From positions 248,001 through 312,000 of the forward strand of contig JARUPZ010000034.1 in assembly GCA_031213475.1 (NCBI GenBank): a stretch of DNA of 64,000 nucleotides, read 5' to 3'. This stretch comes from Nereocystis luetkeana (lineage: Eukaryota; Sar; Phaeophyceae; Laminariales; Laminariaceae). The notes beneath the pieces are model-generated. The model had not been told where the DNA came from and ran no database searches. It saw nothing but the letters and a program-made list of their open reading frames with translations. The stretch's first letter is position 1. Each line of letters starts with the position of its first letter. The position numbers and the translations under genes are program-made. Shown piece by piece: positions 1-11,764 of this stretch.

Positions 1-135
1 GGCCTTCGCCTCAGGTGTAACTCTCGTTTGTTTGCGGCCGTTCTTCGCCTCAGGCGTCACTCTCGATTTTTTTGTTTTCGGCCCCGCACATCTCGTCTGT
101 GTTTTTTTGGTGCGGCCGTTTTTTTTCTTGCTGTG
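1..135 (+). repeat. Degenerate ~40-bp tandem repeat at window edge
   Basis: Three to four imperfect units of the type GGCCGTTCTTCGCCTCAGGC, ACTCTCG, T-run. It probably continues outside the window. Confidence 0.5.
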
Positions 136-2189
136 CGGTACTCCTCGAGCAAAAAAATGGGGGGGGTCGGCTGTATTCATTTAGACTACCATGGCAATAC
201 GTATGCGTACGACTCTAATAATCAGCCCAACCTGAGCGACAGCAGTATTTTCGTAGTGACATGTCACATGTACCTGCTGTTGTTGAAGTATACCTCGCTG
301 CTGGTATCGAAACAGGGAGTGCTTTCGAATATCGTTGCGGGGGGAGCGCCTTCCGTAGATGGTTCTAAGTTTGAAGTTGTACGTAGGAACCGATAACCTA
401 CCATGCCCCGAGCACTGAGTAATAGCTGCCTGGAGCAAAAGCGCCTCAACTTGAAAATTACACAGAAAAGCCGTATCCCCGGCTACAATACCATCAGTAG
501 TCTATACACTACGCAGTTTCACACGATGCTCAAAAAGATGAGAAGATGGTATACCAGGGTACCAGTATATTATACGACGACTTGCATTACCGTACGTACA
601 CGACTAAGAATATGAATATTAACGATATTACATTTAATGTGGAAAAAAGACAGGGAACCATACTGCTACTGCTACGGCTGTACTCTGTACCTGCAGTTTT
701 TTTATTTTTTTATTCCCCGAACAGGGTGAGCTCTTCATACACGGTTAAACATACAGGGGGGGTGGCTCGCAGTATGTATGCTTTTGACAACATAAAAAAA
801 GGGCGTTTATGGGCTGTATATAATACTACACACTCCCGTAAAACTGTACCAGGTACCTGGTAGGCCGTATGGCAAAATCCTTAGGGACCATTTCGTACAT
901 CTCTCTTCCCATCTTTTCGAGTCATGATCACGCGTTGAAAAGCGACATATCTGGATGTACCACACACACCGTATGCACACGAGTACCAGGTGTCTGGGAT
1001 TCATATGGGGCATACTACGGTGATGAAGCTGGGTAGAAATGACGAGTTTTAGTCGAAGGCCACATATCATACGTGGAGGATGTATCCACAGTATATACAG
1101 TATTCATACCACTATCAATATAACCGTTCATGGGGCTGAAGGTCGCACGGCAAAAGCTCTCTAGATCCTTGGGTCCATCGCTCCTCTTGCTTTCACAAGC
1201 GTGGAGACGTTTAACTTTGGCCCCACACATCCCTACACACGTACGGGATGAGTGTCCCCTACTACCGGAGCAAAGTAATGTTGTTGGGAAGCCGTTCAGC
1301 TGTGCAGTGTACGGCACGTTACTATTCGGGGGTAGATGAAAGCTATGTTGAAACAACTGAGGGCACACAACGAGAGTCATAGCGGGTTGTTATGGTCTCC
1401 AAGTACCCGATACGCTGGAATTCCACTTGTTTCACCCGTTCGGGTCTTCTCACCCGGTACGTTGGCATTTCACTGGCTTTCCCTGGTCTTTTGACCCGGT
1501 ACGTGGCCATAGGAAACAACCATACTCATTAGCTTTCGCGCACATAATTAGTCCGTTAACTATAAGAAAGAAGGACGGACAACCCAGGCGATGGGAATCT
1601 TTGCAAAACTATGATACCCTGGTATATATGAGGTGATCGTGTTCTTTCTATAATCCCACGTTCCATCTTGCATACTATGTTATGGGATACTCGTTATATG
1701 CATATATCCACATGTTTTCGGTGTTGCCTGCCTTGTAGGACGGGGATTCGTGTGATATGCTGTTATGTATTCACGCTGCCGATGGTGCTCTGCCTGTTGT
1801 TTCGTAAGGCTTTGAAGATACTTGTCTGGTCAATGCATGCAGGCATACTCGTTGCTCGTGCTCCGTTTGCCTGTTGCTCGTGCTCGTATGTTCGCTCGTT
1901 TTTCATGATCGCACACACATGCATGTTCGTTAATAAATGTCTGCATGCGATTGATCACATAATGTCTTCAAAACCAAATGCAACCGACAGGTAGGTGTCG
2001 ATACAAGCCATAGGTGCCGTACGTACTAATACACGCACGCCTCCGTGGACCGTTTGCTCGGTTAGGTGATAACGGAAACTAACAATGTCGAGCCTTACGC
2101 TGTTTGGGCGTACATAACCACCCTTTAGAACGATGAACCCCTGGACAACAACGTGCATTGTCGGCTGGCAAACATGGAACGTTCGAGAA
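136..2189. other. No gene recognised
   Basis: Scattered short frames only. Holds the palindrome ACCAGGTACCTGGT near 848 and a small duplication of ACCCGGTACGT(T)GGC at about 1452 and 1494. Confidence 0.5.
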
Positions 2190-2330
2190 ATCCACGTATA
2201 TTGTGATGACTGTGGTGTAGTTTGTGACCACAGGAAAAATCTCTCTCTAGGATCGAATAAAGGGCACGGACACCGGTTGTGCTGGATGTCGACGGGTAGA
2301 AAGAATGGTTTAAGGTGAAGAACACATACA
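2190..2330 (+). mobile_element. LINE 3' tail fragment
   Basis: Contains TTTGTGACCACAGG, GGTTGTGCTGGATGTCGACG, GGGTAGAAAGAATGG and GGTGAAGAACACATACAC, the terminal ~140 bp of the LINE tail. Confidence 0.75.
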
Positions 2331-2771
2331 CAATACGTGCAGAGTACGAGTCGAACACATACGGCCGCATTACCTTATTCATCCCGACTGCTGTAAGGTA
2401 CCAGTATGTATATTATCTTCCTTCAGCATACCGAGCTGGTATCACATCACACTAGATACGGCAGGCACGACGCACGCATTCCGTCCAAGAGCAGAGAGAG
2501 ATAGCAGTGCGACACCAACGAATAAATAAAACCTATCAACCTAGTGGCACCGAGCATATTAGTACTGGTAGTTACAAACCACCCGGCACTAGATTATCGA
2601 CTACCAGGAGGTCGACAGAGCAGTTTGTGTCACAGAATCGGGGATGACACACATAAATAGTTGCAATCCCGTGATCACAGCGCCCGAATACTGGGGAATG
2701 CGTGAACAGTTACTTGATAATATCATGCACGAATATTTGAAAACCGTGAAAACAAGCGTTTTTTTACATTC

Positions 2772-3152
2772 GTGCCGAAAGGATCTCGGAGCGCTGGCCT
2801 CTATCCGGAGTGCTTTGCCTGTAGCAAGGGTGACTGCTCTTCCAGAGCAAAGGCATGCATCCTAAGCGGTGGATACGAGATACACAATGCAAATCAAACT
2901 GAGGAGAGAAAACCACGTAGTTTCCGAAAGGAAAACAAAGCCCCTCCCCAGCGCGCATACTCACGCGCCGTCTTAGTCGCTGACACAGTGAACGGAGAAT
3001 CAAACGAGCTTGACTTTGTTCAAGTATCTGACATGGTTCCCAATGACGATTGGGCATCTTCACCGTTTGAGTACTGCACTGCTGTACATGTACATAAGGT
3101 TGACCCTAATTTCCAAGTGCTTCGTCCCCGCATGGGGAGGGCAGTTCTATAA
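2772..3152 (+). CDS. Hypothetical ORF, 126 codons
   Basis: Open from ATG to TAA. A Cys-containing N-terminal third (YPECFACSKGDCSSR) is followed by a basic stretch and a hydrophilic second half (VADTVNGESNELDFVQVSDM). No domain recognised. The opposite strand is also open over much of it, so coding status is uncertain. Confidence 0.25.
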   Translation: MPKGSRSAGLYPECFACSKGDCSSRAKACILSGGYEIHNANQTEERKPRSFRKENKAPPQRAYSRAVLVADTVNGESNELDFVQVSDMVPNDDWASSPFEYCTAVHVHKVDPNFQVLRPRMGRAVL

Positions 3153-3617
3153 AGGCGAGGCCACATATGCCCAATGCCCAAACTAAAGGTTCCCTTCATT
3201 TGCGAACGCGATCGTGAAGTGGTTGAGCGTACCACGCACCTGTTGTGTCGTCCGTCTCCAAGCATCGGGCGATCCGCCTGATCGGAGAAGAACGGTTGTA
3301 GGAATTCCAGATTGCATGACTAATGCTGGAAAACATGATGTAGGCATGGTGTAACCGAGCAGGATACCTCTATTTGACTCTCCAAGATTAGTGGCCCAGT
3401 GTTGGAGACACGAAGCGAAAGGTGGGATTGGGATGCGAATAGGCAGTAGGTAGTTTCCGTGCTGGGGGGGTGTTCGTCACCACCTTTCTACAACTACTTT
3501 CACGAAAACCGTTATACAAGGGGTACGATCTTCGAGTGGTGGTGGATGAATGACGTTTGAGGACTCATGAATTAGTTTTAGCACGAAAGGGTCTCACCAG
3601 TGGACACTGTTCGGGCT

Positions 3618-4480
3618 GGGGGGGTGGCGTGAAGGTGGCGTGAACGTCAGTGCCTTCAAACGGCTTACTTACGCGGAGTCATGTCAATACCTTCAAACGT
3701 GGCGTGAACGTCAGTGCCTTCAACCGACTTACTTACTCGGAGTCACGTCAGTACCTTCAAACGTGGCGTGAACGTCAGTGCCTTCAAACGACTTACTTAC
3801 TCGGAGTCATGTCAGTACCTTCAAACGTGGCGTGAAGGTGGCGTGAACGTCAGTGCCTTGAAACGACTTACTTACTCGGAGTCATGTCAGTACCTTCAAA
3901 CGTGGCGTGAACGTCAGTGCCTTCAAACGATTTACGTACTCGGAGGCACGTCAGTGCCTTCAAACAACTTACTTACTCGGAGGCACGTCAGTGAAGGTGG
4001 CGTGAACGTCAGTTCCCTCAAACGACTTACTTACTCGGAGTCATGTCAGTACCTTCAAACGTGGCGTGAACGTCAGTGCCTTCCGACGACTTACTTACTC
4101 GGAGTCATGTCAGTACCTTCAAACGTGGCGTGAACGTCAGTGCCTTCAAACGATTTACGTACTCGGAGGCACGTCAGTGCCTTCAAACAACTTACTTACT
4201 CGGAGGCACGTCAGTGAAGGTGGCGTGAACGTCAGTTCCCTCAAACGACTTACTTACTCGGAGTCATGTCAGTACCTTCAAACGTGGCGTGAACGTCAGT
4301 GCCTTCCGACGACTTACTTACTCGGAGTCACGTGAGTACCTTCTAACGTGGCGTGAATGTCAGGGCCCTCAAACGATCTGCTTACTCGGAGTCACGTCAG
4401 TACTTGAGGGGGTGGCGTGAAACCTCTGAACCTTCAAACGACTTACTTTCTTGGAGTCAAACGTCAGTATCTTCAAAAGA
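3618..4480 (+). repeat. 64-bp minisatellite with 223-bp higher-order unit
   Basis: The unit is built from GTGGCGTGAACGTCAGTGCC, TTCAAACGACTTACTTACTC and GGAGTCATGTCAGTACCTTC. About a dozen copies carry point changes and partial units. The segment beginning CAGTGAAGGTGGCGTGAACG recurs at 3990 and 4213, giving a second-level period of about 223 bp. Since 64 is not a multiple of three, reading frames rotate through the array and stay open by accident. Confidence 0.9.
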
Positions 4481-4537
4481 CCACACTAGGGGTGCACCAA
4501 ACGTTACTGAGCGAAGTTTCACACAGAGCTTGCAAAG

Positions 4538-4768
4538 ATGAGTTTCGACGAAATCCTCGATTGCACAGCTGGTCTTGGGGTATTGGCAGCCAAACTCAAG
4601 ATCTTTCATGAGCGGCCGAACCACATGAGGCTCGAATTCGTCCAATTTCGTGGCGGAGAGGCAGCAGATGTTCTGGAGGCTGAGAGGGATACTCAAGAGA
4701 CAACAGGGGGAAAAGAGCCCCAGAAGAGCGCGGGACGACGCGGCAACTCAGAGGAGTTCCTCGGGTGA
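4538..4768 (+). CDS. Possible first exon of an unknown gene
   Basis: Begins ATG 58 bp after the minisatellite ends. It reads MSFDEILDCTAGLGVLAAKL, then a mixed charged segment to SEEFLG. The last codons form a good donor (CTCGGGTGAGCAG at 4759-4771). A Gln/Pro-rich frame at 5110-5308 could be a later exon. The opposite strand (4696-4457) is equally open, so strand is not certain. Confidence 0.3.
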   Translation: MSFDEILDCTAGLGVLAAKLKIFHERPNHMRLEFVQFRGGEAADVLEAERDTQETTGGKEPQKSAGRRGNSEEFLG

Positions 4769-5019
4769 GCAGACGCTGGGGGGATAACAGGGTCTTGATC
4801 AAGAAGGCGGCCAGCAAACGCGGAAGGGAAGGCATCCACGCGAATCGGGCGCACGAGCATTGGACCGGGGGGTAGCGAATCACTTCCGTCGAGCAGCCCG
4901 GTCTGAGCTATCAAGCGTCTATGAGAGGACGCCGGATCAGGGGTCGGGTAGGTTTGTGTGTACCCCGTTACATAAGCGGCAATGGATGCTAAAGCATCGT
5001 ACCATTTTCAAGTTAGATG

Positions 5020-5310
5020 CACGGAGCCGCAGTCGCAGTCGTGACAGCCGTAGCAGCCACCACCGCCGTAGCAGGAGTGCCACGCAGGAGCGCAACCGCA
5101 GTAGCAGCAACCGAGCACGGCAACGGAAACCCGCAGGACGGGGGGGCAGTCAGGTCCACCACCTCCGCCGCCGCGGAGGGAGCGCAAACAGCCGGCCCAG
5201 CAGGAGAAGGAGGAAGAGGTGGAACAGCATCAGGCGCAGCAACTGTGTCATCAGCAGCAGCAGCAGCAGCAACTGCAGCCGCCGCAGAAGCCGAAACAGC
5301 AGCAGTGACC
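5020..5310 (+). repeat. CAG/GCC-rich low-complexity region, possible poly-Gln exon
   Basis: Repeated CAG and GCCGCA triplets, with CAGCAGCAGCAGCAGCAGCA near 5252. The plus frame ending TGA at 5308 reads Gln-rich (HQAQQLCHQQ... then PPQKPKQQQ) after a Pro run, which looks most protein-like. The Ala and Ser/Arg frames on the same stretch are by-products of the triplets. Confidence 0.5.
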
Positions 5311-5340
5311 GTCAGAAGGAGAAGCGGAAGGCGTAGGAGC

Positions 5341-6394
5341 CGCGTCACGAGCATCGGGGATGTCCGTACGTGGCCGAAGCTCGTTAATCGTCGAACGGAT
5401 AAGGAAGGACGCGGCAGCCGGTTCGTCGGGGATATGGAGGGGGAGTTGCCCACGCTGTTACCGGGTAGTGGCCGGGATACCCGCTGTACACCGACGATAG
5501 TTATGCGTCGGGCAGGGGGGGTGTTGCAGCGCTACGGGCTTCAGGAGTCGCCCAGGTGGGCGACAGGGTATTCTGTGATGTACGTTGACTGACCTGACCA
5601 GTGACACACGGAGGGTGCATCGTGTAAGGCAGCGATAAAGCCGTAGGATGGCCCGCTGTCATATCGATGTAGGTATACAATGGAGTGTCCCCGGCGGGGG
5701 AGGCCATTGTCTGGGTCATGGAAACCTTGTATCGGCTGTAATGGTCGATACGGGTGCTCTCTGGCCCTACCTGGGGTTAGTCAATCCCACCAAAGAACGA
5801 AAGAAACAAGTCAAACCATATCCTGTTCACACACCGTGCATGAGTCTTGCCCACCACGTTCATGTCAGTTGCCCATAACGTGCATGTCAGTTAATCCCAC
5901 GTCGCATTCGCTGAGATATACCAACACTCAACTCTCGTGGCGTCTGGCCACCCCGTGGCCAGAGAGGATTTAAGAGCGAGGTACGGAGGAAATCCCCATG
6001 AGGACTCTCTCAACGAACGACAACAGCTGGCTATCGAGGTGAGACCGAGCCGATAGCGGCACACAAGAGGAGGCAGCTGTAACACATTGGCGAGGCAGTT
6101 ACGAGCTGACTTCGGCCTGCCCCACGTACCCTTTTTTCTTCGAGTTATTATCAATAGTGAAATATATTGGAAGTCACTCCCTTACATCGAACATCTCCAA
6201 ACAAAACACAAAATAATAATATGTCGTATATTCGATCCGACGGGCGATAAGAAGGGTGGCTATTCACACAATCCAGTCGGAAAAACCCCCCTCGGAAACC
6301 GGCTTTATTCAATTCTCGTTTCCGACTGCATAAAAATTGGCTTTATACTACCATCTACGAGCCGTATCAATCAGTGCAGCTGTGCGTTATTTTC
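5341..6394. other. No gene recognised
   Basis: Nothing supported beyond a small repeat of CGT(T/G)CATGTCAGTT near 5860 and 5880. Confidence 0.5.
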
Positions 6395-6930
6395 CTCTGT
6401 CTGGCGGGGATTTCAAAACTTTCCATATGGATGTTTGGGCTTTGGTCTTCCTGTTATTTTCCCTTTGTTTTTTTTCCCTTACTTCTTTGTCTCTTACTCT
6501 GTTTAAAAGCAGTGAGTGTTTTTTTTTTTTTTTTTTCCAGCTCGTTAGTTTTCAAGTGTTGGCCACCTCGCCTGCGGGGGGGGGGCACGACAGATTGTTT
6601 CTTCTGGTTCTTGCTTTCATTTTTTTTTTTTTCTCTTTCGATTTGTCTTCTTTGTTTTTGTTTTCTCTTCGATCGTTTTCTTTCGATTCTCTATTTCATA
6701 GAACAGATATGTCGTGCCTGTTGTATCTAGTATGATCATGACATGGCATTGCATTGCCCACTACTGTTGTGCTTACTGCAGACCACGTACGTGGCAACGT
6801 AGTATCTCTGTGGCGTAGCTTTGTGACCACATAACTTGTATCTCTTCTAGGATTGAAGAATCGGCACGGACACTGGTTGTGCTAGATGTCGACGGTGTTT
6901 AATGTGAAGAACACACTCACGGAAAAACAA
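6395..6930 (+). mobile_element. LINE 3' tail only (strongly 5'-truncated insertion)
   Basis: Matches 57615-58105: the GGGCTTTGGTCT start, the CTCTGTTTAAAAGCAGTG block, T-run, GTTGGCCACCTCGCCTGCGG with G-run, the CATAGAACAGATATGTCGTGCC block and GTGAAGAACACACTCAC end. No coding part remains. Confidence 0.85.
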
Positions 6931-7352
6931 AATGAGAAAAAACATTCCTACGGAACGCCTGGCAGTTAGTTGTTGACCTTTGAAGGCCTGTTGTTGGTCA
7001 GGTTACATTTTCGTCAGCAGGCAGTAGAGCCAGTTCTACAGCCTCAGTTTGCCCTTAAGAAACAATTTGTGTTCGTGTGTCACCCTCTTCCACTACTTCT
7101 GCTGTAAATGACGGTCAGTATTATACCAAATATGTAACACTATTGATATGAGTTTCTACATACTGCAAGCGACATTCATTCGTGGCTGACAAAAATTGGA
7201 CGACAATATGCTTGAATCAATCAGCTCGTAAACAAAGAGGTTGTGAGCAATAAGTCGTGTTTTTTGGGATGGCGTCGAGAGCTGCAGATGCCACCCTACC
7301 CGATAGTTTTCTGTCTAATCGTCAACCCTCGAGACAGCCCCGTGCCAAACAG

Positions 7353-7392
<40 letters not shown>

Positions 7393-10084
7393 CGCAACAG
7401 ACAGTGGACACATATATATCCCAGGTGGTAGAGCATGCGGTTTCAATTTTTCCGCCAAGATGCGGTGTAAGCAATGGGATAAATACACGAGGAAACCCGC
7501 AGCGGGAGCGCAGTTGTTGGATTTTGAATATTTCATACCCTGGTACGACGTTCTTCGTTGTTGCAGCAGCAGGTGAAAACACCACAATATACGTACATGG
7601 TGTAGCCGTTACGATACTGTTGATACTTGTAGACGACATCACGAGTATACTACTCCTATCCTCACGTATACTGCACAACTTAGAACTACTGCTGTACTCC
7701 TCCTTTGTACTCTCATGTAGAATATTGATATATTGTACAGCAAGACCCAAGTCTCCCACCGCAACCCCGAGAAATGGTCTTGGGAGCTGTGCTCTTCGCA
7801 CTTGAGTGGCCACGGGGTGATCGATGCTTCGAAATACACGCAACACAGCAGTAGTACCGGTACTACAACTACCTAACAGTAGGACCGGTGCTACTTTGTT
7901 GTGCCTCCTTGTGGTGTTACGGGTTACAAGCGTTTGTAAATGTGTTGCCCCGGGTGAGGGCTGTGATGATGGTGCCGCCAATAAATAAGCCATACCTTCA
8001 ACAACTACCGCGACAAACCACACAACGTCAAAAACAAACAACATCATCGTATTTAGATCGCGGTGACAACAACAAACCTATACGTATACTATCGGTACAA
8101 TTATAGAACAACATACTTAGATCACAACCCCTGAGCGTGCTCGGTTGGTGCATCCCTGGCCTCTCAGAGCTCCCATTTCCAAACCGCCTCCTTTCATTAC
8201 TTGCCGGACCTTTCCAGCAGTTCTTTGTTTTCTCGGTCCTTTCTTCCTTTTTCTTCTTTCGTTTCGTGTGCGTGTTCTCCAAGCACGGCATCGCGGGAGG
8301 ACCCGGCACCGTCGCGGGTGTCAGCGGGTGCTGGCGGGTAGAGGGGGGGTTGCAAGGAGCGCGGTCGCTGCTTTCGTGCCTAGGCGTCGCGTGTGCCTCG
8401 AGACACGAGGGATGCATGAACGGGCTTTGTCTGGCTTCGATTGATGATTGTTGATAGAGTATGTACGAGTTATTATGAAGGTCGTTCGGGAGAGCAAGAT
8501 AATATTCAAGCGGGGCTTATTTTTGGGACCACGCTAAAGTTGAAAGAGGGACGTGTGCAGTTCGAACACCAACGTTATCGAGCTGGCGATCGACGGCCAC
8601 GGTGAGCACCGGGCTTCACGCGAGGTGGGCGACGGGGCTGACTGTGGCAGAGAGTGATAAAAGCTTTACCCGGACCGAATCGGTAGCGAGGTGGTCGCGA
8701 GAGGGGCGGGCGGCGTACGAGGCTGAGAGAGAAGCTAATGTATGTGCGATTTTTTTCTTTCTTCTTTTCGACCAGGTGTAAGGTGTTCCGCTCAGGCAGA
8801 AATATATTTAACGAGAGGGGACGGGGATTTTTTTCCTTTTCGAGTTTTCGGTTTCATTTTCATTGTTTTCGCTGCTGTGCCGTGCTGTGCTTTCGCTTTC
8901 TTCGTACATACCGTAGTACAGACATAGAGCATATATATCGAAAGAAGAAAATAAGTACAGACAGTAGTTCCCTACCTGGGGTATGTACGTACGTACGACA
9001 TCCGCGACGCGAAGCGTATATGTGCCATCCAAGCTGACTTCGGAGCTCTTTTCTCCTGAAGCATGGCGGCGGGACTCTTGGCATTATCAAGTCGCCGGTT
9101 TGCAATTACGATCCTTGCAAAAACTAAACTCAATCGTGAACCTCTGTTCGCTTCGCATAATTTGATGTACTTTTTTCCTTCCTGAGCGAAGCGCCTTGTA
9201 TATCCTACTACGAGTCGAGTATTGAATAAAAGATTGTCAGATCGCAAACGAAAAAAAAAAATACCTGGTACATATATATTACTCAGCACATAATTAACTG
9301 TATCCCGATAAGGATGCAATGCAGGGTATATTGTCGGTAGTAAACACACGGACAACATTGTGTACCAGGTAGTCTATATAATATATTTGTTGTTATATTT
9401 CACCCCGCTCACAAGCAGTCAGTGTCGGCGATGCCATCCACGTATCGGACGAAATGATCCTCCCGCATGAGATCTTCCATATCTCGAGGGTATAGACTGT
9501 ATGTACTGCTGTATATACTACTACTGCTGTGTACCTGGTATGAGCATACGTCAAAAAGTGGCTCTCGATCAAAGCCCGATTTTGTTCTCACCACTGCTGT
9601 ACTGTCAATGATCCGGTTGCCTGTCAGTGCCTGTTCTTCCCTTTTAGGCGTATGCCGAGATGTTCTCGCTCTCCGTCTTGGGACTTGTCTTCGGTTGGGA
9701 TGGCGTGAAAGCTACGATCAAGACGAACTACCCCAGATAGAAATGGCACAACCGGAACAGACTACCGGGTACAGCAACAGCTGCAGTGTAGTATCCCTCC
9801 CGGTACACACGTAGGCGGCGTAGAGTAGGGTTGACTGGAGGGTGCCGGTTGTGGTTGTGGTATGGTGGGCAGTGGCATGCATATCTAATTCCGACCGGAG
9901 TAACATGACAGGAGGAGAGATGTGGAGAGGCGTGGGCAACCGCGGGCAAAGCCTGCTGCATTTTTTGTCGTCGATGTTGATGCAACAGACCCAAATATGA
10001 AACGGTTTTGTTTTAGCTTGTTGTAGCTCCTGAACACCAAGAATATGCAGGGAGAAGGGATCTTTAGGTTGGTAGGCTGTTAGG
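6931..10084. other. No gene recognised
   Basis: Two long overlapping open frames surround the (TA)n tract (7257-7805 plus, 8047-7322 minus), with no recognisable domain. A GC-rich patch lies at 8280-8420 and T-rich patches at 8740-8900. Several TACCAGGTA-type motifs occur at 9262-9540. Confidence 0.45.
7353..7391. repeat. (TA)n microsatellite
   Basis: About 19-20 uninterrupted TA units. Confidence 0.95.
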
Positions 10085-10396
10085 ATGTTTTGGTTCCTGT
10101 TGGGATCAAGGTTCGGGCGAAGACCCAACCCAACCCCTGACTCTAAGCCTAACCCTAACCCTAACCCTGACTCCAAACCGCAGCCGAAACGGGCCAAAAC
10201 TCGCCATAAACACGGCTACGCCGACTTTGCATCGAACCAGGAAATTTCTCAGATAGATGCGGACGATGATTCCGAAGTGCAGACCACGCTACACATTTTT
10301 CAAGTAAAAAACATCCCTAAAGATCCCTTCTTCCAGACTGCTAAACCTACTTGTACTCTCTGGCTGTGGTCGTTGTTCCCAGCTGTTGGCTTCTGA
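10085..10396 (+). CDS. Hypothetical ORF containing a telomere-like tract
   Basis: An open frame of 103 codons. The CCCTAA tract reads as a Pro-Asn run (residues 15-30). It is followed by a basic stretch, PKRAKTRHKHGYADF, and an acidic one, SQIDADDDSEVQ. A possible acceptor (AAACCGCAG) near 10182 and donor (TTTCAAGTAAAA) near 10305 would delimit a ~40-residue exon, so the real coding part may be only that. No family recognised. Confidence 0.25.
   Translation: MFWFLLGSRFGRRPNPTPDSKPNPNPNPDSKPQPKRAKTRHKHGYADFASNQEISQIDADDDSEVQTTLHIFQVKNIPKDPFFQTAKPTCTLWLWSLFPAVGF
10139..10172 (+). repeat. Interstitial telomere-like CCCTAA tract
   Basis: Contains CCTAACCCTAACCCTAACCC, with flanking variants CTGACTCTAAG and CTGACTCC. 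It matches the TTAGGG-type telomere repeat. Confidence 0.8.
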
Positions 10397-10669
10397 ACAA
10401 AATCCGACATAATATCTCTCCCATTCGCTGTGACCCACTCCTGTCCATCCACACTGACCTACTCTGTCGCCACACCTGATAGATCCATTCATCCGAGAGG
10501 TAACCAACTAATACATATTGGGGCCTGTTATCGCGTATCAACGTATGCATTTATTTGCAGGTATTTTATTTCTCGTAGTTTTCGATATTTGCCATCCGAC
10601 AACGTCTGTATATATACACCCACATGATCCACAGCACGGTGATGTTTTTAACATGTACAGTAACTGTTG

Positions 10670-10990
10670 CCGGCGTCCCCGGTGGCTTGGTAGGTGGTCA
10701 CCTATCAAGATCAATTTCGCGGGTTCAAGCCCCACCAAGTGCATGTGCTCGTAAGGCCCGGGTTTTTTCTTGCATGAAAGAAATTGACTAGCGGAAAGCG
10801 CGAGAGCGTGAGGTATAGCTACATCGACGAGCAGTGGGAATGCTGAACCCTATGCACGACAAACAATAAAGGCTCGTACCGGGGGGGAGAAGGGTAGACA
10901 CCTGTGACCACGGCCTGTGTCCAGAAAGTCGTCGAGGGTAAAACCTCCTACGAGTTAGGCTGGAAAGTGAAAGTGATTAAAAAGAAAAGG
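10670..10990 (+). mobile_element. tRNA-derived SINE, family 1, copy a
   Basis: The head (about 10670-10745) has a pol III A-box-like TGGCTTGGTAGGTGG and B-box-like GGGTTCAAGCCCC. The body contains GAAAGCGCGAGAGCGTGAG, CGACGAGCAGTGGGAATGC, TGAACCCTATGCACGACA, a GTACCGGGGGGGAGAAGG block, ACACCTGTGACCACGGC, GGGTAAAACCTCCTACGAG and an A-rich end. It is not a functional tRNA: the acceptor ends do not pair and the 3' body continues for about 240 bp. Confidence 0.85.
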
Positions 10991-11189
10991 AAAAAAATAG
11001 CATTCCTGGCGTCATTCGTACATAGTTGTCGATATTAAGAGGAACTCGAGCAGTGAAATATTTGCATCTGTCGTCGGCTTGTGTGCGTTGATAGATGGTG
11101 CTGCTAAAGGGTATTACATCGTATATACTACCTGGTATATATTATGGTAGCGAAGCATATGAATTGGCTGTTACGCAACATTTTTTAGT

Positions 11190-11287
11190 TTAACCCTTTT
11201 AGGACCCCAGTCCCGTTTTGGGGACACACTACTTATAATTTGAGGGATTTGTCCCCACGTATGGGACTGCGGTGCTAAAAGGGTTAA
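11190..11287. mobile_element. 90-bp piggyBac-like MITE with TTAA target duplications
   Basis: The element 11194-11283 begins CCCTTTTAGGACCCCAGTCC and ends GGGACTGCGGTGCTAAAAGG G. The ends form imperfect inverted repeats of about 33 bp. Both sides are flanked by TTAA (11190-11193 and 11284-11287). CCC...GGG ends with TTAA duplications are the hallmark of the piggyBac superfamily. There is no coding capacity. Confidence 0.8.
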
Positions 11288-11764
11288 GTGGCTGTTTCTC
11301 GCAACCGAAGGCGATGTGAGGCTCGCCGCGACTCGGCGTTTTGAAACCGCAACGTTTCGCCGCCGCGGCTTCATTGTTGCGGCGCGTAATTCCCAGAAGG
11401 TTGAAGACAAACGGGCTCTTCGGCGTTATTAAAGAAATAATTCTGGGCCCTGGTTATTTCCCTTCGCCACAAAAAGCGGAGTTTTTTTAATGATTAATAT
11501 TAGCTTTGGACTGTATCCTATAACAAGGAGGTGTTAGATATTTTCAGTCCGCCTCGATAGGGAGGACTTAGAGATAGGTCCTCCCAGAGTCTTCGGGCGG
11601 ACTAACCGCCCGATAGCAATCTCTCGGGGACGGGTCAACACCGTCAATGACGTCAGACCGATCGTGACCCGATATCTGATACCTGGTATTGCTTTACCGG
11701 TGACTGACGTGTCCTTTCGCGCGTGCGTGCTACGAGGTGTTGTGTAGGTATCTCTAACACAGAT

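Noticed and set aside
3714..4335. Plus-strand repeat protein (139 and 89 codons)
   Set aside because: Minisatellite read-through; the 64-bp period rotates frames and no start or conserved protein period fits.
3618..4480. CRISPR array
   Set aside because: Repeats are contiguous and variable, with no unique spacers; the sequence is eukaryotic.
5013..5453. 146-codon Ala-rich minus frame
   Set aside because: A by-product of CAG/GCC triplets; the Gln/Pro-rich plus frame looks more natural.
7322..8047. 241-codon minus frame and opposing 182-codon plus frame
   Set aside because: Both cross the (TA)n tract, which cannot make a stop in the Tyr-Ile frames. No domain or splice support.
10670..10745. 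tRNA gene
   Set aside because: Internal promoter boxes are present but acceptor arms do not pair and the unit continues into a conserved ~240-bp body; called a SINE head. The same applies at 12104-12030, 50461-50535 and 45849-45768.
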